Part shown: piece after piece, positions 1-10,919 of the stretch
Layout: every line of letters starts with the position of its first letter
How positions within the stretch are numbered: position 1 is the stretch's first letter
Origin: Tupaia tana
Taxonomy: Eukaryota > Chordata > Mammalia > Scandentia > Tupaiidae
Assembly: GCA_026018925.1 (NCBI GenBank)
Contig: JAKSZU010000013.1
Location: forward strand, 76,807,791-76,871,790
Direction: 5' to 3'
DNA length: 64,000 nt
Translations under genes and position numbers: made by a program
Notes under the pieces: model-generated
Database searches by the model: none
Told to the model about the DNA's origin: nothing
Seen by the model: the letters and a program-made list of their open reading frames with translations, nothing else

Positions 1-129
1 GGAGGGGATTGCAGTGTAGCCATCATCCTGAGGAGTAAATTCTCACTTCTCCTCTCTGAATCTCTCTGTCTCTCTTTTTTTTCTGGCAAGTGCATGTGCC
101 CTATGACAGAAATCTAAAGGAAAAAGAAA
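1..129 (+). repeat. tRNA-derived SINE, long form, 3' part
   Basis: The body and tail of the window's main SINE family, cut by the window edge. It shows the body motif GGATTGCAGTGTAGCCATC, a pyrimidine-rich run, then the tail motif GTGCCCTATGACAGAAATC and A-rich DNA. Divergence from younger copies marks it as old. Confidence 0.75.
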
Positions 130-320
130 ATGCCCAGGGAGATAGCCGAGTCCTGTTGCATTACACCTAGAAGGTGACGATGGACATCTTTTAGCTGGAA
201 AATCCAAACTAACACTCATTCCTTTACTGTATTTATTTAAAGTTGTTCTCAGACCATATTTTCTTAGACATATTCTATTATCACATACACATACTTAGAC
301 CAAAATGTTTCTACCTATCA

Positions 321-327
321 CATATAG

Positions 328-358
<31 letters not shown>

Positions 359-364
359 GATAAA
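321..364. repeat. (GATA)n microsatellite
   Basis: About ten GATA/GATAA units. The DNA around it (130-430) shows no gene or other element that I recognise. Confidence 0.9.
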
Positions 365-429
365 ATAACATTTTCTATATCTTAACATCTACATGTCAAA
401 TGAAAACATTTTTTAGGCTTTGTTTTTTT

Positions 430-658
430 TCTTTTTGTTATTTATTTATTTTAGTTTGCTATGGGACACGTGTTTGCTGCAGTCAGAGAAGGGGGGGCAG
501 TGAGAGGGATGGCTGTGCTGTGGTCCCTTCTCCGTTCTCTTCTTGAGATTTTGGAGATGCATGCACACGTGCCTGGCATGCTTTCCAAGCCGCCCAGCCC
601 AGGACTCAAACCACAGTGTAGCCATGTGAGAATCAGCCGCCTTAACCACCATTCACAG
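430..658 (-). repeat. SINE, long form, diverged
   Basis: Antisense order: a short T-rich tail, the tail motif (CTATGGGACACGTG), body, then the tRNA-like head with the reverse of the B box (ACTCAAACC). Many CpG sites are lost. Confidence 0.75.
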
Positions 659-699
659 TACACTTATAATGAAAGTACACAAATAAATTACATCAGTTT

Positions 700-1140
700 C
701 ATGAAAAAAAAAAAATGCAACCCTGACACTTGATAAAAGAGGACAAGAGGACAAATAGGAAGAGTTAATGCTAAGCAAACAAGCCACACTATGAGAGACA
801 AACTTTGCATATCTCTACTCAATTTATACCTATTTTCTGTGCTATATAGCAAAAACTGAAAGTTTGGAAAGTACAGAAGCAGGGAGGGCAACAGTAGATA
901 CCAGAGAAAGTAAGGATGCAGGAGTATGGGGATCTGTTATAAGGGAGGGAAGGGAACAGGGGAAGAGAAAAGTAAGTATGCTTAATTGTCACAAAAATAA
1001 AAAGCTATTTGCTGATGATAATGTACATAATATCTTTATCTTGATTGATATGCATGGTTTTCATGTTGGAAAAACAATGTTGCACACTGTAAAGATAAAT
1101 GTCATTAAATGTAAAATAAAATTTAAAAAATAAAAAAATT
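700..1140 (+). mobile_element. L1-type 3' end fragment
   Basis: A purine-rich 3' UTR-like stretch ending in an A-rich tail, with GTCATTAAATGTAAAATAAA near the end. It shares clear similarity with 8237-8470. No coding potential. Assignment to L1 rests on the likeness of its end to the L1 3' ends at 24.6 and 26.3 kb. Confidence 0.5.
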
Positions 1141-1227
1141 CAAAAGAACAAAAAAAGAAATACAGGTGGGTAATAAAATAACTTTACAAGGCAAAAGTGA
1201 ATTTATATAAGGCCATAAATGTTTTTA

Positions 1228-1492
1228 GAGGCCAGCCCCACAGTCTAGTAGTTAAGGCAGCTGCATCACACTTAGCTGACCATGGTTCAATTCCCAGCTT
1301 CAGGAGCTTGAAAAACATGCTGGGTACATGTGCATGAGTGCCCCAAATCCCAACAGAGTGGGGGAATGTGGAGAAATGGAGAGGATGAGATTGCAGCATG
1401 ACCATGCCCCATTGTGAGAATACTTTGTCCCTCTCTCTCTTTCTGCCTGTCTCTGGCAAACATACATACCTCCTGGGTAATTAATAAAAGAA
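1228..1492 (+). repeat. SINE, old subtype
   Basis: Head GAGGCCAGCCCCACAGTCTA with a B-box-like GGTTCAATTCC, then body and CT-rich region, ending TAATAAAAG. The subtype resembles the copies at 56526, 58284 and 61150. Confidence 0.7.
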
Positions 1493-1700
1493 AATATTGC
1501 TGCTTTTCTTCTAAGCTTTTTTGTCCGGTTTTAAGGATTTTTGTCCTGTCTTGAGCTGTCAATGGATTCATGTACCTAATATTTGAACAGAATACTAACC
1601 TTGAAACCTTAAGTTTCAAGGAAATATCCTTACCAGTTCAAAACTGCTTTTCGTGAAACCATCAGCTCAACTTGCTATTATAAATAGATTACTTATGATA
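1493..1700. other. unassigned interspersed repeat
   Basis: Part of this stretch (about 1510-1640) resembles 7810-7960: both carry a TTAAGGATTTTTGT motif followed by similar sequence. The recurrence implies a dispersed repeat that I cannot name. Confidence 0.35.
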
Positions 1701-1985
1701 TTGTGTGATCAATGAAATGTCGGGAGAAAAGGAATTGAACATAACTGTAGACAGCAGAGATAGTGTAATAAGAGAGTGGAATAGGGCAGAGGGTCAGATA
1801 TGGGGTAAAAAATATATATACATTAAAGTAGAAATGGAATATTATAGATGATAACATGCATGATTAAGCCACTATCCAGTTGATTAAGCCACTATCCAGT
1901 TTATTCTAGATGGGAAACCACATTTTGTATGTTGTGATGATGCTCAGGGAATGAATGTAAATAGAAAAAAATTTTTTCAGAAAAA
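1700..1985 (+). mobile_element. L1-type 3' end fragment
   Basis: Purine-rich DNA ending GAATGAATGTAAATAGAAAA. It is clearly similar to 2140-2460 and resembles the L1 3' end at 24.6 kb (GATTGAATGTATATA). It holds a local 21-bp tandem duplication near 1865-1900 around the motif GATTAAGCCACTATCCAGT. Confidence 0.45.
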
Positions 1986-2139
1986 AAAAGGGCATTAAAA
2001 ATACCTATCTGATGACTGCAGTAAGCTATATAGCCCTAGGTAGATGCTACTTTATAATATGTTCATTCTACTCACTGAGGTTTATGCCTAAAGTCAGACT
2101 TGTGTTCATGGATATGTATATTTCAGCTGTGCTTGCTAT

Positions 2140-2460
2140 TGAAAATATTTAGATTTATTAAGATATTTAGTGAAACAATAAAATAGGGGAGGCAGAGAAA
2201 GCAACAATAGATACCAGACACAATGTAGGAGGTGGGTGGGAGATGGCAGAGGGTGAGATAGGGAATCAAGAATGGGAAAAAAGGCAAAATATACAGAAAA
2301 CAAGAAATGGAAAATTATGTGTTGACAATAACACACATCTTGATGTGCTTGATTGAGCCAATATACAGTGCACTGTGAATGGAAAAATCTCATTTTGTTT
2401 GCTATAATGATGTACAGTGAATGAATGTAAATAAATAAATAAATAAATAAGAAAAAAAAT
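2140..2460 (+). mobile_element. L1-type 3' end fragment
   Basis: A second copy of the repeat at 1700-1985, ending GAATGAATGTAAATAAATAA with a simple AAAT tail. Non-coding. The flanking 1986-2139 and 2461-2820 show nothing that I recognise. Confidence 0.45.
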
Positions 2461-2832
2461 AAAAGAAACTAGAATGAAAATATGAATACATTTTAGAAAT
2501 CCCATAGTGGATAGTTTGGGGCATAAATTCAGAAGGTTTGATCACGTTATTGACTTAAAGTGTTTTAGGAAAGTCTATTAAGCTATTTTATAGATACTAA
2601 GTTAGATTCTGACTATAAGTTTTCTATAGATGTCATATTTCACTGTAACATATTTAAATTCTGAGAAATAACAATTGACTTAAAGCAAGAACAGTACTTA
2701 TGCATGCACATAGACACACAGAGAGATATAAATACATACACAACCCACAAACCGTAGCATGTATATATTAAGTACAAATGAAAATATATCAAATTCTTTT
2801 TATATCATAAGACTATAAAAGTTCAGTGATGG

Positions 2833-3100
2833 GAACCAGCAGTTAGCATAATGGCTATGTCGCTGGACTCCCACGTAGTCGACTGTGGTTCGCGTCCCGG
2901 ACCCGGTGGCTTAAAACTCACGCCGGGCGCGTGTGCGTACGTGCCCAAGATCCCAAGAGGAGAATGGAGGTGAAGGGATTGTGGCGTGACCATCCCCCCC
3001 TGGGGGGTGATTTTTCACTTTCTGTCTCTCTCTCTCTCTCTGTCTGTCTGGTGAGCGCACACGCCCTATAGCGATAACCTCTCCAGAAAAAAAAAAAAAA
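2833..3100 (+). repeat. SINE, long form, young copy with target duplication
   Basis: A complete copy: tRNA-like head with A box and B box (GGTTCGCGTCC), unique body, CT-rich stretch, tail CCCTATAGCGATAACC and poly(A). It is flanked by a perfect 12-bp direct repeat, GTTCAGTGATGG, at 2821-2832 and 3101-3112, the signature of L1-driven insertion. Many CpGs remain, so it is young. Confidence 0.95.
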
Positions 3101-3139
3101 GTTCAGTGATGGAAAACTCTTTAAAAAAAAAATACTCCT

Positions 3140-3190
3140 CTGGAACCCTATAACAAAAACCTCTCCAAAAAAATAAAAATAAAAAAGGGA
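3140..3190 (+). repeat. SINE tail fragment
   Basis: GGAACCCTATAACAAAAACC followed by an A-rich run matches only the last 50 bp of the long-form SINE. It is a 5'-truncated remnant. Confidence 0.6.
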
Positions 3191-3640
3191 AAGCTAGAAA
3201 TATACCTAAAATTGTTCTGCTTGTTGGCAAAAATGTTAAGAAGCTAAAATCAGTTAAGAGACACGTACTGAAAGGATCCAGAAAGATCACCAATGTAATG
3301 GATTACATTGACCCATTACCCCTTTCTTCCAGGTGAATAACAGTACATCTTGACTGAGAAAGACATTTGTCCTAGATTTGGATTTGCACACCTGGCAAAT
3401 GAAGCATATACTACTACCACTTTATGGACCAGGAGCAAGATATGATTTTGATTTCATTGTTGGTCACCCAATTAGAGGTCTTCAAGTAAAATTCAACAGT
3501 GGAGTGTGAAACATCACAAAGGCTTATTTTACACCTTCCCCTTCTACAAAAACATAAACTAGAAAAATTTGGAATGGGCAATTGAAACTCTTGCTTACAA
3601 AAGTGGAGAGCAATAAAGACTGAAAAAAAAATAAACAGTT
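3190..3640 (+). pseudogene. possible processed pseudogene, parent not identified
   Basis: The stretch is less AT-rich in texture than its surroundings and translates in shifting frames into peptide-like runs separated by stops and frameshifts. A polyadenylation signal AATAAA lies near 3613, followed about a dozen bases later by an A-run, as in a reverse-transcribed mRNA. One example run is VGKNVKKLKSVKRHVL. I do not recognise the parent, and the reading may be chance. A protein search of all three plus frames would settle it. Confidence 0.35.
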
Positions 3641-4387
3641 TTCACAACTGAATGAATGTGTGTTCAAACTTCATATCCATGGAACTAAAAGGAAATTACT
3701 GCTGAATATTTTGTTAAGGTATTATAGGACAAGATGGTGGAAATGACACAGATACTCATAAAAACTTTGTCTCTGTTCCTAAAAATGTTTCTCTTTTATT
3801 TATTTATTTTTGTCTGCTCCTGTCTTGGTAGGACTTTCATTGCATTTATCAGTTCTAAAAGCAAGATCATTTACTGAGCTTGATACTAATACATTTAAGT
3901 ATTAATACTGCCCACATTCCTAAAAGAATTAAAATGTGAACCATTCCTTCTAGTTACCTTTTTAAGGTGCGATGAAAGGTTTCTGCTTCTTTCCTACCTA
4001 GCACATGATGCCAGCCTCTATGCTTTTACTTATCTAACCCTACATCATAGAACTTAGAATGAGTGAAAGGTGAGATGTTGATCAAATGTATTTTGCTACC
4101 AACTTCATGGGTTAGCCTTGCAGCTGAACCTTGCAGTTCTACCCCAAAGAGGAAAATCTGGGTTAAAAAAAATGAAACGTCAAAGGAAGGGAATGTCATT
4201 GCTGATACACACAGAGCCTATGGGAAGCTTCTTGGCATATTGTAAAGTATATTTGGCAGTTACTACTACCTGTATGATAGTGCCTTGGGGAAATCAACAT
4301 TTGGGGTCCAAAATACATAGTTAAACTCTAGTCATGCTATGCAGTTAATGGATAATAATATGTTTTGTGTATAAACCAACATTAACT
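3641..4387. other. intergenic, nothing recognised
   Basis: Short open frames occur (for example 4063-4245) but lack any family likeness. No repeat family is visible to me here. Confidence 0.5.
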
Positions 4388-4590
4388 GGGGCCAGCAGAT
4401 GGCATAGTGGTTACGTCACTGGACTACCACATGGCTGACTGCAGTTTGAGTCCTGGACCTGGTGGCTTAAAAATCATATCAAACGCAAGTGCATCCATGC
4501 CCAAGATTCTGAGAGGAGAATGAAGAAGAAGGAATCGTGGAATGGCCATCCCCCCTTTGGGGGGGGTGATTTCTCACTTTCTTCTCACTA

Positions 4591-4640
<50 letters not shown>

Positions 4641-4692
4641 CAGAGAGTGTACATACCCTAAGGCAAAAGCCTCTAAAAAAACAACAGCAGCA
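4388..4692 (+). repeat. SINE, long form, with expanded (TC)n
   Basis: Head GGGGCCAGCAGATGGCATAG, B box GTTTGAGTCC, body, an internal (TC)n run of about 35 bp near 4600-4635, and tail CCCTAAGGCAAAAGCCTCT. Confidence 0.9.
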
Positions 4693-5521
4693 AATAACTG
4701 ATACATTCTAAGAGTACTACTTGGTTCAATTTGCCTGAGACATATGACTGAAGTTTTTAGAATTCTCCTTTTTAGTCTAAAATGTCTCCCTCCTGCAAGA
4801 CCACATCCTATCCTTTACTAAATCCTTGCATCAGCACATACTCCAGAGTCTCATTTGTTCTTGATCATTTCTTCTTCTGCCTGATCTTCTTTTTATATAG
4901 ACATGGGAGGAGGCAAGGATGGTGTGATTTGCATCAATGTGGCAACTTTCAAGGGGTGCTATCTGGTGCTAGTAATCATTAGCTTAGAGTAAAAGGTGTT
5001 CAAAGCAGAAACTTTACATCTTCAATGTGGAGTTTTGATTTCAGCACACTACAATGCTAGTACTATGGTAGGTGCTTTCTCCAACTTATTCAAACTCGAA
5101 ATGACACTGGGAATTGGATTTTATTTATTTCCTAGAAGAAGTAAAGTAACTATGGCTTACAAAGAAAGAATAATTTATCCAATATTATTTAGATAATTTG
5201 TGGAACTGCTGAATATTTTTCACTTGTCTATTACAGAATATTTATGATTTTCTATTTTTCACACATTCCATCAGAAGCATTTATTTTAGATATCATAAGG
5301 AATGAGATTTTAGTGGAATTCATTGTGTTAGTGATATTTGGATGAAGCCATGTTGGAAGCTGAGTTTGTAACAAAACATTGTTCTTAGTAATTCTTACTG
5401 AGCTAGGATGAAGGCAAAAAATAAAAATATATAACTATGATTTTTCTAAAAATTTCTTTCACTAATTTACCTATGAGCCCATCTTTGCCTGTTACACAAA
5501 GACCTACATTTCTTGGTATTC
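4693..5521. other. 3' flank of the OR13C3-like gene
   Basis: No gene or repeat recognised. For the minus-strand receptor, a TTTATT on the plus strand at 5280-5285 is an AATAAA in the right orientation, about 240 bp past the stop. That makes it a possible polyadenylation signal only. Confidence 0.4.
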
Positions 5522-6472
5522 TTATTGATTAAGTTTTCGATTCATCAGGTATTTTACAGCAGCTTTTACATCCTTATTCCTCAAACTATAGATGATAGGA
5601 TTCAGCATGGGAGTGACTACCCCATAAAACAGAGAAATGAGCTTGTCTGAAGTTTGCAGCTTGTCTTCTGTTAGGTCTTGAGACTTGGGTTTCGCATACA
5701 TAAAGAAAATGGTACCATAAAATATGATCACCACAGTCAGATGAGCTGAGCAAGTAGAAAAAGCCTTGTGTCTCCCTGCGGCTGAGTTCATTCTCAAGAT
5801 GGTATAGAGAATGAACATATAAGAGAAAAAAATAACCAGTAGTGGAAGAACCAGGAAGACCATATTTGATATCACCATGGTAATAATATTGAGGGATATG
5901 TCAGCACAGGCTAACTTCAGGACAGCTAATATTTCACACGTGAAATGATTTATAATATTATTCCCACAGAAAGGCAATTGCATGGCTAGAGATGTTTGCA
6001 CAATTGAGTTGATTCCACCGGAGAGCCAGGATGCAGAAGCCATCAGTACATACACCATCTTGCTCATGATGATGGGGTATCTCAAAGGGTTACAGATGGC
6101 CACATAGCGGTCAAAAGCCATCATGCCAAGAAGCAAACATTCTGTTGAACCCATTGCAAATCCAAAGAACATCTGTATCGCACATCCAGAGAAGGAAATG
6201 TTTCTTTTCTTTGAGATTAAGCTCACCAATGTTGAGGGAACAGAGGAAGATGTATAGCAGATGTCCAGGAAGGAGAGGTTACCCAGGAAGAAGTACATGG
6301 GAGTGTGAAGACGAGAATCGAAGATGCTTGCTATGATTAGAACACCATTTCCCATAAGAATCACTGAGTACATAACTAGAATCAGAGCAAAGTAAATGAC
6401 CTCGATCTTTGGGTATCCTGAAAGACCCAGGAGAATAAATTCTGTCATAAATGTCTGGTTAATCTTACTCAT
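5522..6472 (-). CDS. OR13C3: olfactory receptor, OR13C3-like (intact)
   Basis: A 316-residue seven-helix odorant receptor, the usual length, intronless and without breaks. It would sit in the ciliary membrane of olfactory neurons and signal through G-olf. Visible marks: N-glycosylation sequon NQT at 5-7; GN at 41-42 in helix 1; [19 protein letters not shown] at 55-73; [10 protein letters not shown] at 118-127 closing helix 3; conserved cysteines 97, 169, 179 and 189; SY in helix 5; [10 protein letters not shown] at 236-245 in helix 6; NPIIY at 291-295 in helix 7. The sequence matches my memory of human OR13C3 better than OR13C4 ([14 protein letters not shown]). The start is the ATG at 6472. 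The frame stays open upstream, but the next candidate at 6523 is GTG, not a plausible eukaryotic start. Ligand unknown. Confidence 0.95.
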   Translation of the reverse strand: MSKINQTFMTEFILLGLSGYPKIEVIYFALILVMYSVILMGNGVLIIASIFDSRLHTPMYFFLGNLSFLDICYTSSSVPSTLVSLISKKRNISFSGCAIQMFFGFAMGSTECLLLGMMAFDRYVAICNPLRYPIIMSKMVYVLMASASWLSGGINSIVQTSLAMQLPFCGNNIINHFTCEILAVLKLACADISLNIITMVISNMVFLVLPLLVIFFSYMFILYTILRMNSAAGRHKAFSTCSAHLTVVIIFYGTIFFMYAKPKSQDLTEDKLQTSDKLISLFYGVVTPMLNPIIYSLRNKDVKAAVKYLMNRKLNQ

Positions 6473-7029
6473 GTCATCTACTTTAAGTATGTAAAAGGAA
6501 GATCTAACATAAAATATATCCACTACCAGGATCCAAGTGGTACTAATTATCCAATCATTTTTTAGGATGTATTAGAAGTCCTTGCTTGAAGCTCTGATGC
6601 CAAGTATCTTCATAATATGTGTGACTAGAATACAATAAAATTGAGAATGATGGGAGTACCTGCAACCCATTATCAACATGTGAAGATCTATCTATGATCA
6701 TAAAGCAACCTTTCCTGTTGTTGAAGACATATTCCCAAGTTAAGGTTTCTAAAACCCTTGGCTAATTATCAATCATAAGCATGACTTTTTCATTTCATCT
6801 GCCCAGAAAACAAGCAGTATAAAGGGCAAAAGATTGCTCAATAAGAACTGCAATTTTGATTTGACAATTAATAAAGGGGTCAAAATTTCACAACATTGAT
6901 TCTTTGGGTACATTCCTATGCCTGACATTGCATACCTTATATTCGTTTCATTCTGTATTTTACAGACATTTAATCATAATAAATCAAACAGCATGAACCA
7001 AAATTTAACATCTGTCTAAAGACATAGTT
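6473..7029. other. 5' flank of the OR13C3-like gene
   Basis: OR genes usually have upstream non-coding exons, which cannot be placed here by eye. The reading frame of the receptor continues open for some distance upstream of its ATG without another ATG. No repeat recognised until the L1 at 7030. Confidence 0.4.
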
Positions 7030-7760
7030 AGTTGTTTTCTGACCTAGAAAAAGTCACCAAAAAGACTGAGAAAATCACCACCAAAAAAGAGAATAATATA
7101 TGAGTAATACTAGATAACATTAAATGCCCAAATATCTGGATAATAGGTATCCCAGAAGGTGAAGAAACTAATCAGGGCATTGATAATCTATGAAATCCTG
7201 CATGAAAACTTTCCAAACTTAGAGGGCATTCAAATATCCTGACCCAAGAAATATAAACGACCCCACATAGAATCAACCCAAAAAGATCTTCTCCAAGGTG
7301 CATAATAGCCAAACTGACCAAAACCACAGAGACAAGATATTAAAATTGGCAAGAGAAAAACATCAAGTTACGTTCAAAAGATATCCCATCAGGCTAATGT
7401 TGGACCTGTCATCAGAAATAACACGACCAAGGAAAGAATGGGAAAATATATTCAAAGTGTTAAATGAAAAACAAATTCAACGAAAAATACTATATCCAGC
7501 AAGATTATCCTTCATACGGGAAGAAAAGATAAAAAACATTCTCAGATAAACAAAACCTGAAAGAATTTACCAACACCAGACCATCTCTTCGAGAAGTTCT
7601 GAAGTAGGTAAATATATCAGGAAAACTAAAGACAGTCAAATAAGAACACAAAAAATGACCAAGAAAAAAATGACCAAGAAAAAGGCCAACTTACTGGTAG
7701 AGACAAGTTCTGAAATATCAATAATAATGTTGAATGTTAATGAAAAGATCAGACCACAGT
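7030..7760 (+). mobile_element. L1 fragment, ORF1 C-terminus to ORF2 start
   Basis: Collinear with 20000-20720 of the large L1 in this window, including the ORF1 motif encoding NIRIIGIPEGEE-like sequence and the inter-ORF region. Stops and indels show it is dead. The open frame at 7298-7549 is a surviving piece of ORF1. Confidence 0.85.
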
Positions 7761-7802
7761 AACACTGCAAATTCAACAAGAGAGATTACATGAGACTGAA
7801 CT

Positions 7803-8100
7803 GGTGAAATATAATTCTATGACTTTTTTTCTAAAACTTTTACTTGTCTTCCAGATTTAAGGATTTTTGTTTTCTTTTGAGTTGTTGATAGGTTCAGCAA
7901 TTTGTTAAAAGAGGAACTGTTTAAACTGAAACATAATCTTTTCTCCCTTCCTGACCCTTTTGCAATTGTAAAATATTTGTAAGCATTATTATTTTGTGGT
8001 AGAACGCTTATTTGCATAAATACAATAATACAATAGTAAGGCAACAGATACTACTGTATCTTTGTGCAAACAACAGACCAAATTAAAATTAACTAATTTA
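7803..8100. other. unassigned repeat-like DNA
   Basis: Resembles 1510-1640 over its first 150 bp. The rest is unassigned, and no gene is seen. Confidence 0.3.
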
Positions 8101-8236
8101 TTTTTTCAAATACATTAGTTTCTACCTCTCTTTAGTAAAGGGGGGAATGAAGAGAGAAAGGAAAAGTTCCAGAAGAAAATTACAGTGCACTTGTCACTAG
8201 ATTCTAGCTTTGTCCATACTTTTAGTTTAAGATCTT

Positions 8237-8470
8237 TCATGAATCAATAAAATATGAAAAAAAAAAGTTTAGTATGGAAGGGAAGGGGGGAAAGTGGAAG
8301 GAAAAAACTGGTAAAAATATACTTAACTTACAAAAAAGGGAGAAGCTATTTATTGGTGATAATGTATAGAGTAATATCTTTGTCTTGACTATCATATATG
8401 GTATTTGTGTTAGAAAAAGAAATGTATACTGTAAAGACATGATTAAATGCAAATAATTTTTTAAAAAGAC
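8237..8470 (+). mobile_element. L1-type 3' end fragment
   Basis: Similar to 880-1134: GGGAGAAGCTATTTATTGGT, then GTAAAGACATGATTAAATGC and an A/T-rich end. Non-coding. Confidence 0.45.
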
Positions 8471-8480
8471 ATAGTTGTTG

Positions 8481-8686
8481 GGGCTGGCAAGTGGCATGGT
8501 GGTTCAAGGCGCTGGACTCCCACATGGCTGACCACGGTTCAAGTCTCGGACCTGGTGGCTTGCTTTCTCACTTCCTTTCTCTCTCTCGCTCTCTGTCTCT
8601 CTCTGATCAAACTGGAAAATAATAATGATAATAATAATAAATAAAGTTAAAATAAAATAATTCTTAAAAAAAAAAAAAAAAAAAAA
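8481..8686 (+). repeat. SINE, short form, with target duplication
   Basis: tRNA-like head, B box GGTTCAAGTCTC, GGACCTGGTGGCTTGC, CT-rich stretch, the short-form end TCTGATCAAACTGGAAAATA, AATAAT repeats and poly(A). It is flanked by GACATAGTTGTTG on both sides (ending 8480, and from 8687). Confidence 0.92.
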
Positions 8687-8699
8687 GACATAGTTGTTG

Positions 8700-9110
8700 A
8701 TCTCATATTTCAGTCCATTCCTAGTATCTTGCATAATTCTTCCTATGACAAAACCATCACATAAGTCCTGTTCCACATGAATGTGATGCAGAATTTTTGG
8801 AGAACATTATATAGTCGCTAATACATATTTTATTCTGTAGCTTCAGAGTTTATCTTGATAATTTGTTTATTTAAGTCAACCTACAGAACAGTAATGATGT
8901 TTAAATCTTTATAAAAGCATGTATATGTGTGTAAATACCACATTACACTTTACAAAATGTAACATTCTTTATATTATCCCCATTTTGTTTCAAATCAAAA
9001 AATAGAACTAGACCAAAATTAACCAGGAAATAAACAATACAGTAAAGTTTCAAAGAAAGAGTTTTGACATCAAGCCTAGTTCAAGGCTTCACTGGTTTCC
9101 ATATACATAT
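8700..9110. other. intergenic, nothing recognised
   Basis: AT-rich DNA with no open frame of note and no family likeness visible. Confidence 0.5.
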
Positions 9111-9128
9111 GGAGCAACTGGAAGTCTT

Positions 9129-9425
9129 TTTTTTTTTCTTTTTCTTTTTTTTGGAGAGGTTTTTGCTCTAGGGCACGTGCGCTCGCCAGACAGAGACAGA
9201 CAGAGAGACAGAAAGTGAGATATCACCCCCCAGGGGAGATGGCCATGCTGCAATCCCTTCTCCTCCATTCTCCTCTCGTGATCTTGGGCACACACGCACA
9301 TGCACCTGGCGTGAGTTTTAAGCCACCAGGTCTGGGATGCGAACCGCGGTCGACTATGTGTCGACTATGTGTCGACTATGGCTATGAGTCCAGCGACATA
9401 GCCATTACGCTAACTGCTGGTCCCT
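9129..9425 (-). repeat. SINE, long form, with target duplication and head triplication
   Basis: Antisense full copy flanked by the 17-18 bp repeat GGAGCAACTGGAAGTCTT (from 9111 and from 9426). Within the head, an 11-bp unit (GTCGACTATGT) is present three times in tandem at about 9349-9380, an unusual local expansion. Confidence 0.95.
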
Positions 9426-9443
9426 GGAGCAACTGGAAGTCTT

Positions 9444-9711
9444 AAAACCCTTCCAATTATGTTTTAGTGTTCAGGGAAGGTTCTGAGATTCTTCATTCCT
9501 CAAAAGCATCTAGGATATGCTTATGCAACTGAACCCAAAGCTTTGAATAGCAAGGCTTTAATATATACTGAATTTACAGATTATCCAGATGCTTCTGATT
9601 CAAGCTAGTTTTCTTCTGCCTTATTACATAGATTTTTATAACAACCAGGAAAATTTCAAGAACATAATTCTGTTATGTTTTACATAAAACTCCAGATTAA
9701 CACTACATTGT
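9444..9711. other. intergenic, nothing recognised
   Basis: No gene or repeat that I can name. Confidence 0.5.
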
Positions 9712-9719
9712 TAATAATA

Positions 9720-9927
9720 TTAATTTTTTAATTTTTAAAAAATAATTATTTATTTTATTTTATTTTATTTATTCACTCATTTATTTTTTAATTTGACCAG
9801 AGAGAGATAGAGTGTGAGAGTGAGAGAAAGAGGAAATGAGAAAGCAAGCCACCAGATTCAGGATTTGAACCCTGGTCGGCTATATGGGAGTGTCCAGCGC
9901 CTTAGCCACCATGCCATCTGCTGGTCC
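9720..9927 (-). repeat. SINE, short form
   Basis: ATTT-rich tail, AATTTGACCAGAGAGAGATA, then the antisense B box GATTTGAACCCTGG and head end ATCTGCTGGTCCCC. TAATAATATTA occurs on both sides as a likely target duplication. Confidence 0.9.
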
Positions 9928-9939
9928 CCTAATAATATT

Positions 9940-10216
9940 ATCTTATTTATTTATTTTTCAGAGACATTTTTGCTATAGGGTGTGTGCACTCATCAGAGAG
10001 ACACAGAGAGCCTGAGAGACATAAAGAGATAACTCACCCCCCCCCCAGCGGGGGAATGGCCATGCTGCAATTCCACCTCCTCCAGTCTCTTCTCATGATT
10101 TGGGGCGTGCATGCACACGTGCCTGGTATGTTTTAAGTCACTGGGTCCAGGACTCAAACTGTGGTCAACCATGTGGGAGTCCAGCAATGTAACCATTGCG
10201 CTATCTGCTGGTCCCC
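9940..10216 (-). repeat. SINE, long form
   Basis: Antisense copy beginning TTTTCAGAGACATTTTTGCT and ending CTATCTGCTGGTCCCC. It sits directly next to the short-form copy at 9720. Confidence 0.9.
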
Positions 10217-10348
10217 AAAATATTATTAAAAGACATATGCTTAAAGGGTAGAATAAACTTATACCATACTACTACAATATTTTTAGAATGCTGCATACAG
10301 CCTACCTTGAACCCAGTCATGTTCCAAGCGCCATACGGATAAATAAAA

Positions 10349-10528
10349 GAATTAGGAGCCTGGTCCCACAGTGCAGTGGTTATATGCTATGCATGGGATC
10401 TGGATTCTACATGAACAACTATAGTTCAAATTCTGAGCCCAGTGGTTTGGAAATCATGCCAGGTGCATGTGTATGCATGTGCATGAGCATGTATGTCCAG
10501 GATCCTGATGTGATGAAGAAAAGCTAGT
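10349..10528 (+). repeat. SINE, old and 3'-truncated
   Basis: Head-like CCTGGTCCCACAGTGCAGTG, body with the CATGCCAGGTGCATGTGTAT motif, ending GATGAAGAAAAG before the CT-rich part. Confidence 0.6.
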
Positions 10529-10639
10529 AAGGGAATATATAATCTCAATTTTAGAGATTAATTTTTATAAAGCTAAGCACAAAGGGATAGTTAATTTTTA
10601 TTTATCTAGTTTAAGGTTAAAGTTTCTTTTAAAAAGGAG

Positions 10640-10909
10640 GGAACCAGCAGTTAGCGTAATGGCTATGTCGCTGGACTCCCACGTAGTCGACCGCGGTTCG
10701 CGTCTCGGACCCGGTGGCTTACAACTCACGCCGGGCGCGTGTGCGTGCGTGCCCAAGATCCAGAGAGGAGAATGGAGGAGAAGGGATTGCGGCGTGACCA
10801 TCCCCCCTGGGGGGTGATTTCTCGCTTTCTGTCTCTCTGTCTCTCTCTGTCTGTCTGGCGAGTGCACGCGCCCTATAGCGAAAAACCTCTCAAAAAAAAA
10901 AAAAAAAAA
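10640..10909 (+). repeat. SINE, long form, young copy
   Basis: CpG-rich complete copy with B box GGTTCGCGTCTC, body and poly(A). Flanked by AAAAAGGAG on both sides. Confidence 0.95.
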
Positions 10910-10919
10910 AAAAAGGAGA

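Noticed and set aside
2833..2910. tRNA genes
   Set aside because: The SINE heads have A- and B-box-like motifs but do not fold as full tRNAs by eye, carry SINE bodies downstream and are flanked by target duplications.
5522..6523. 333-residue version of the OR13C3-like receptor
   Set aside because: The extra 17 codons begin with GTG at 6523. The first usable ATG is at 6472, and it gives the normal receptor N-terminus.
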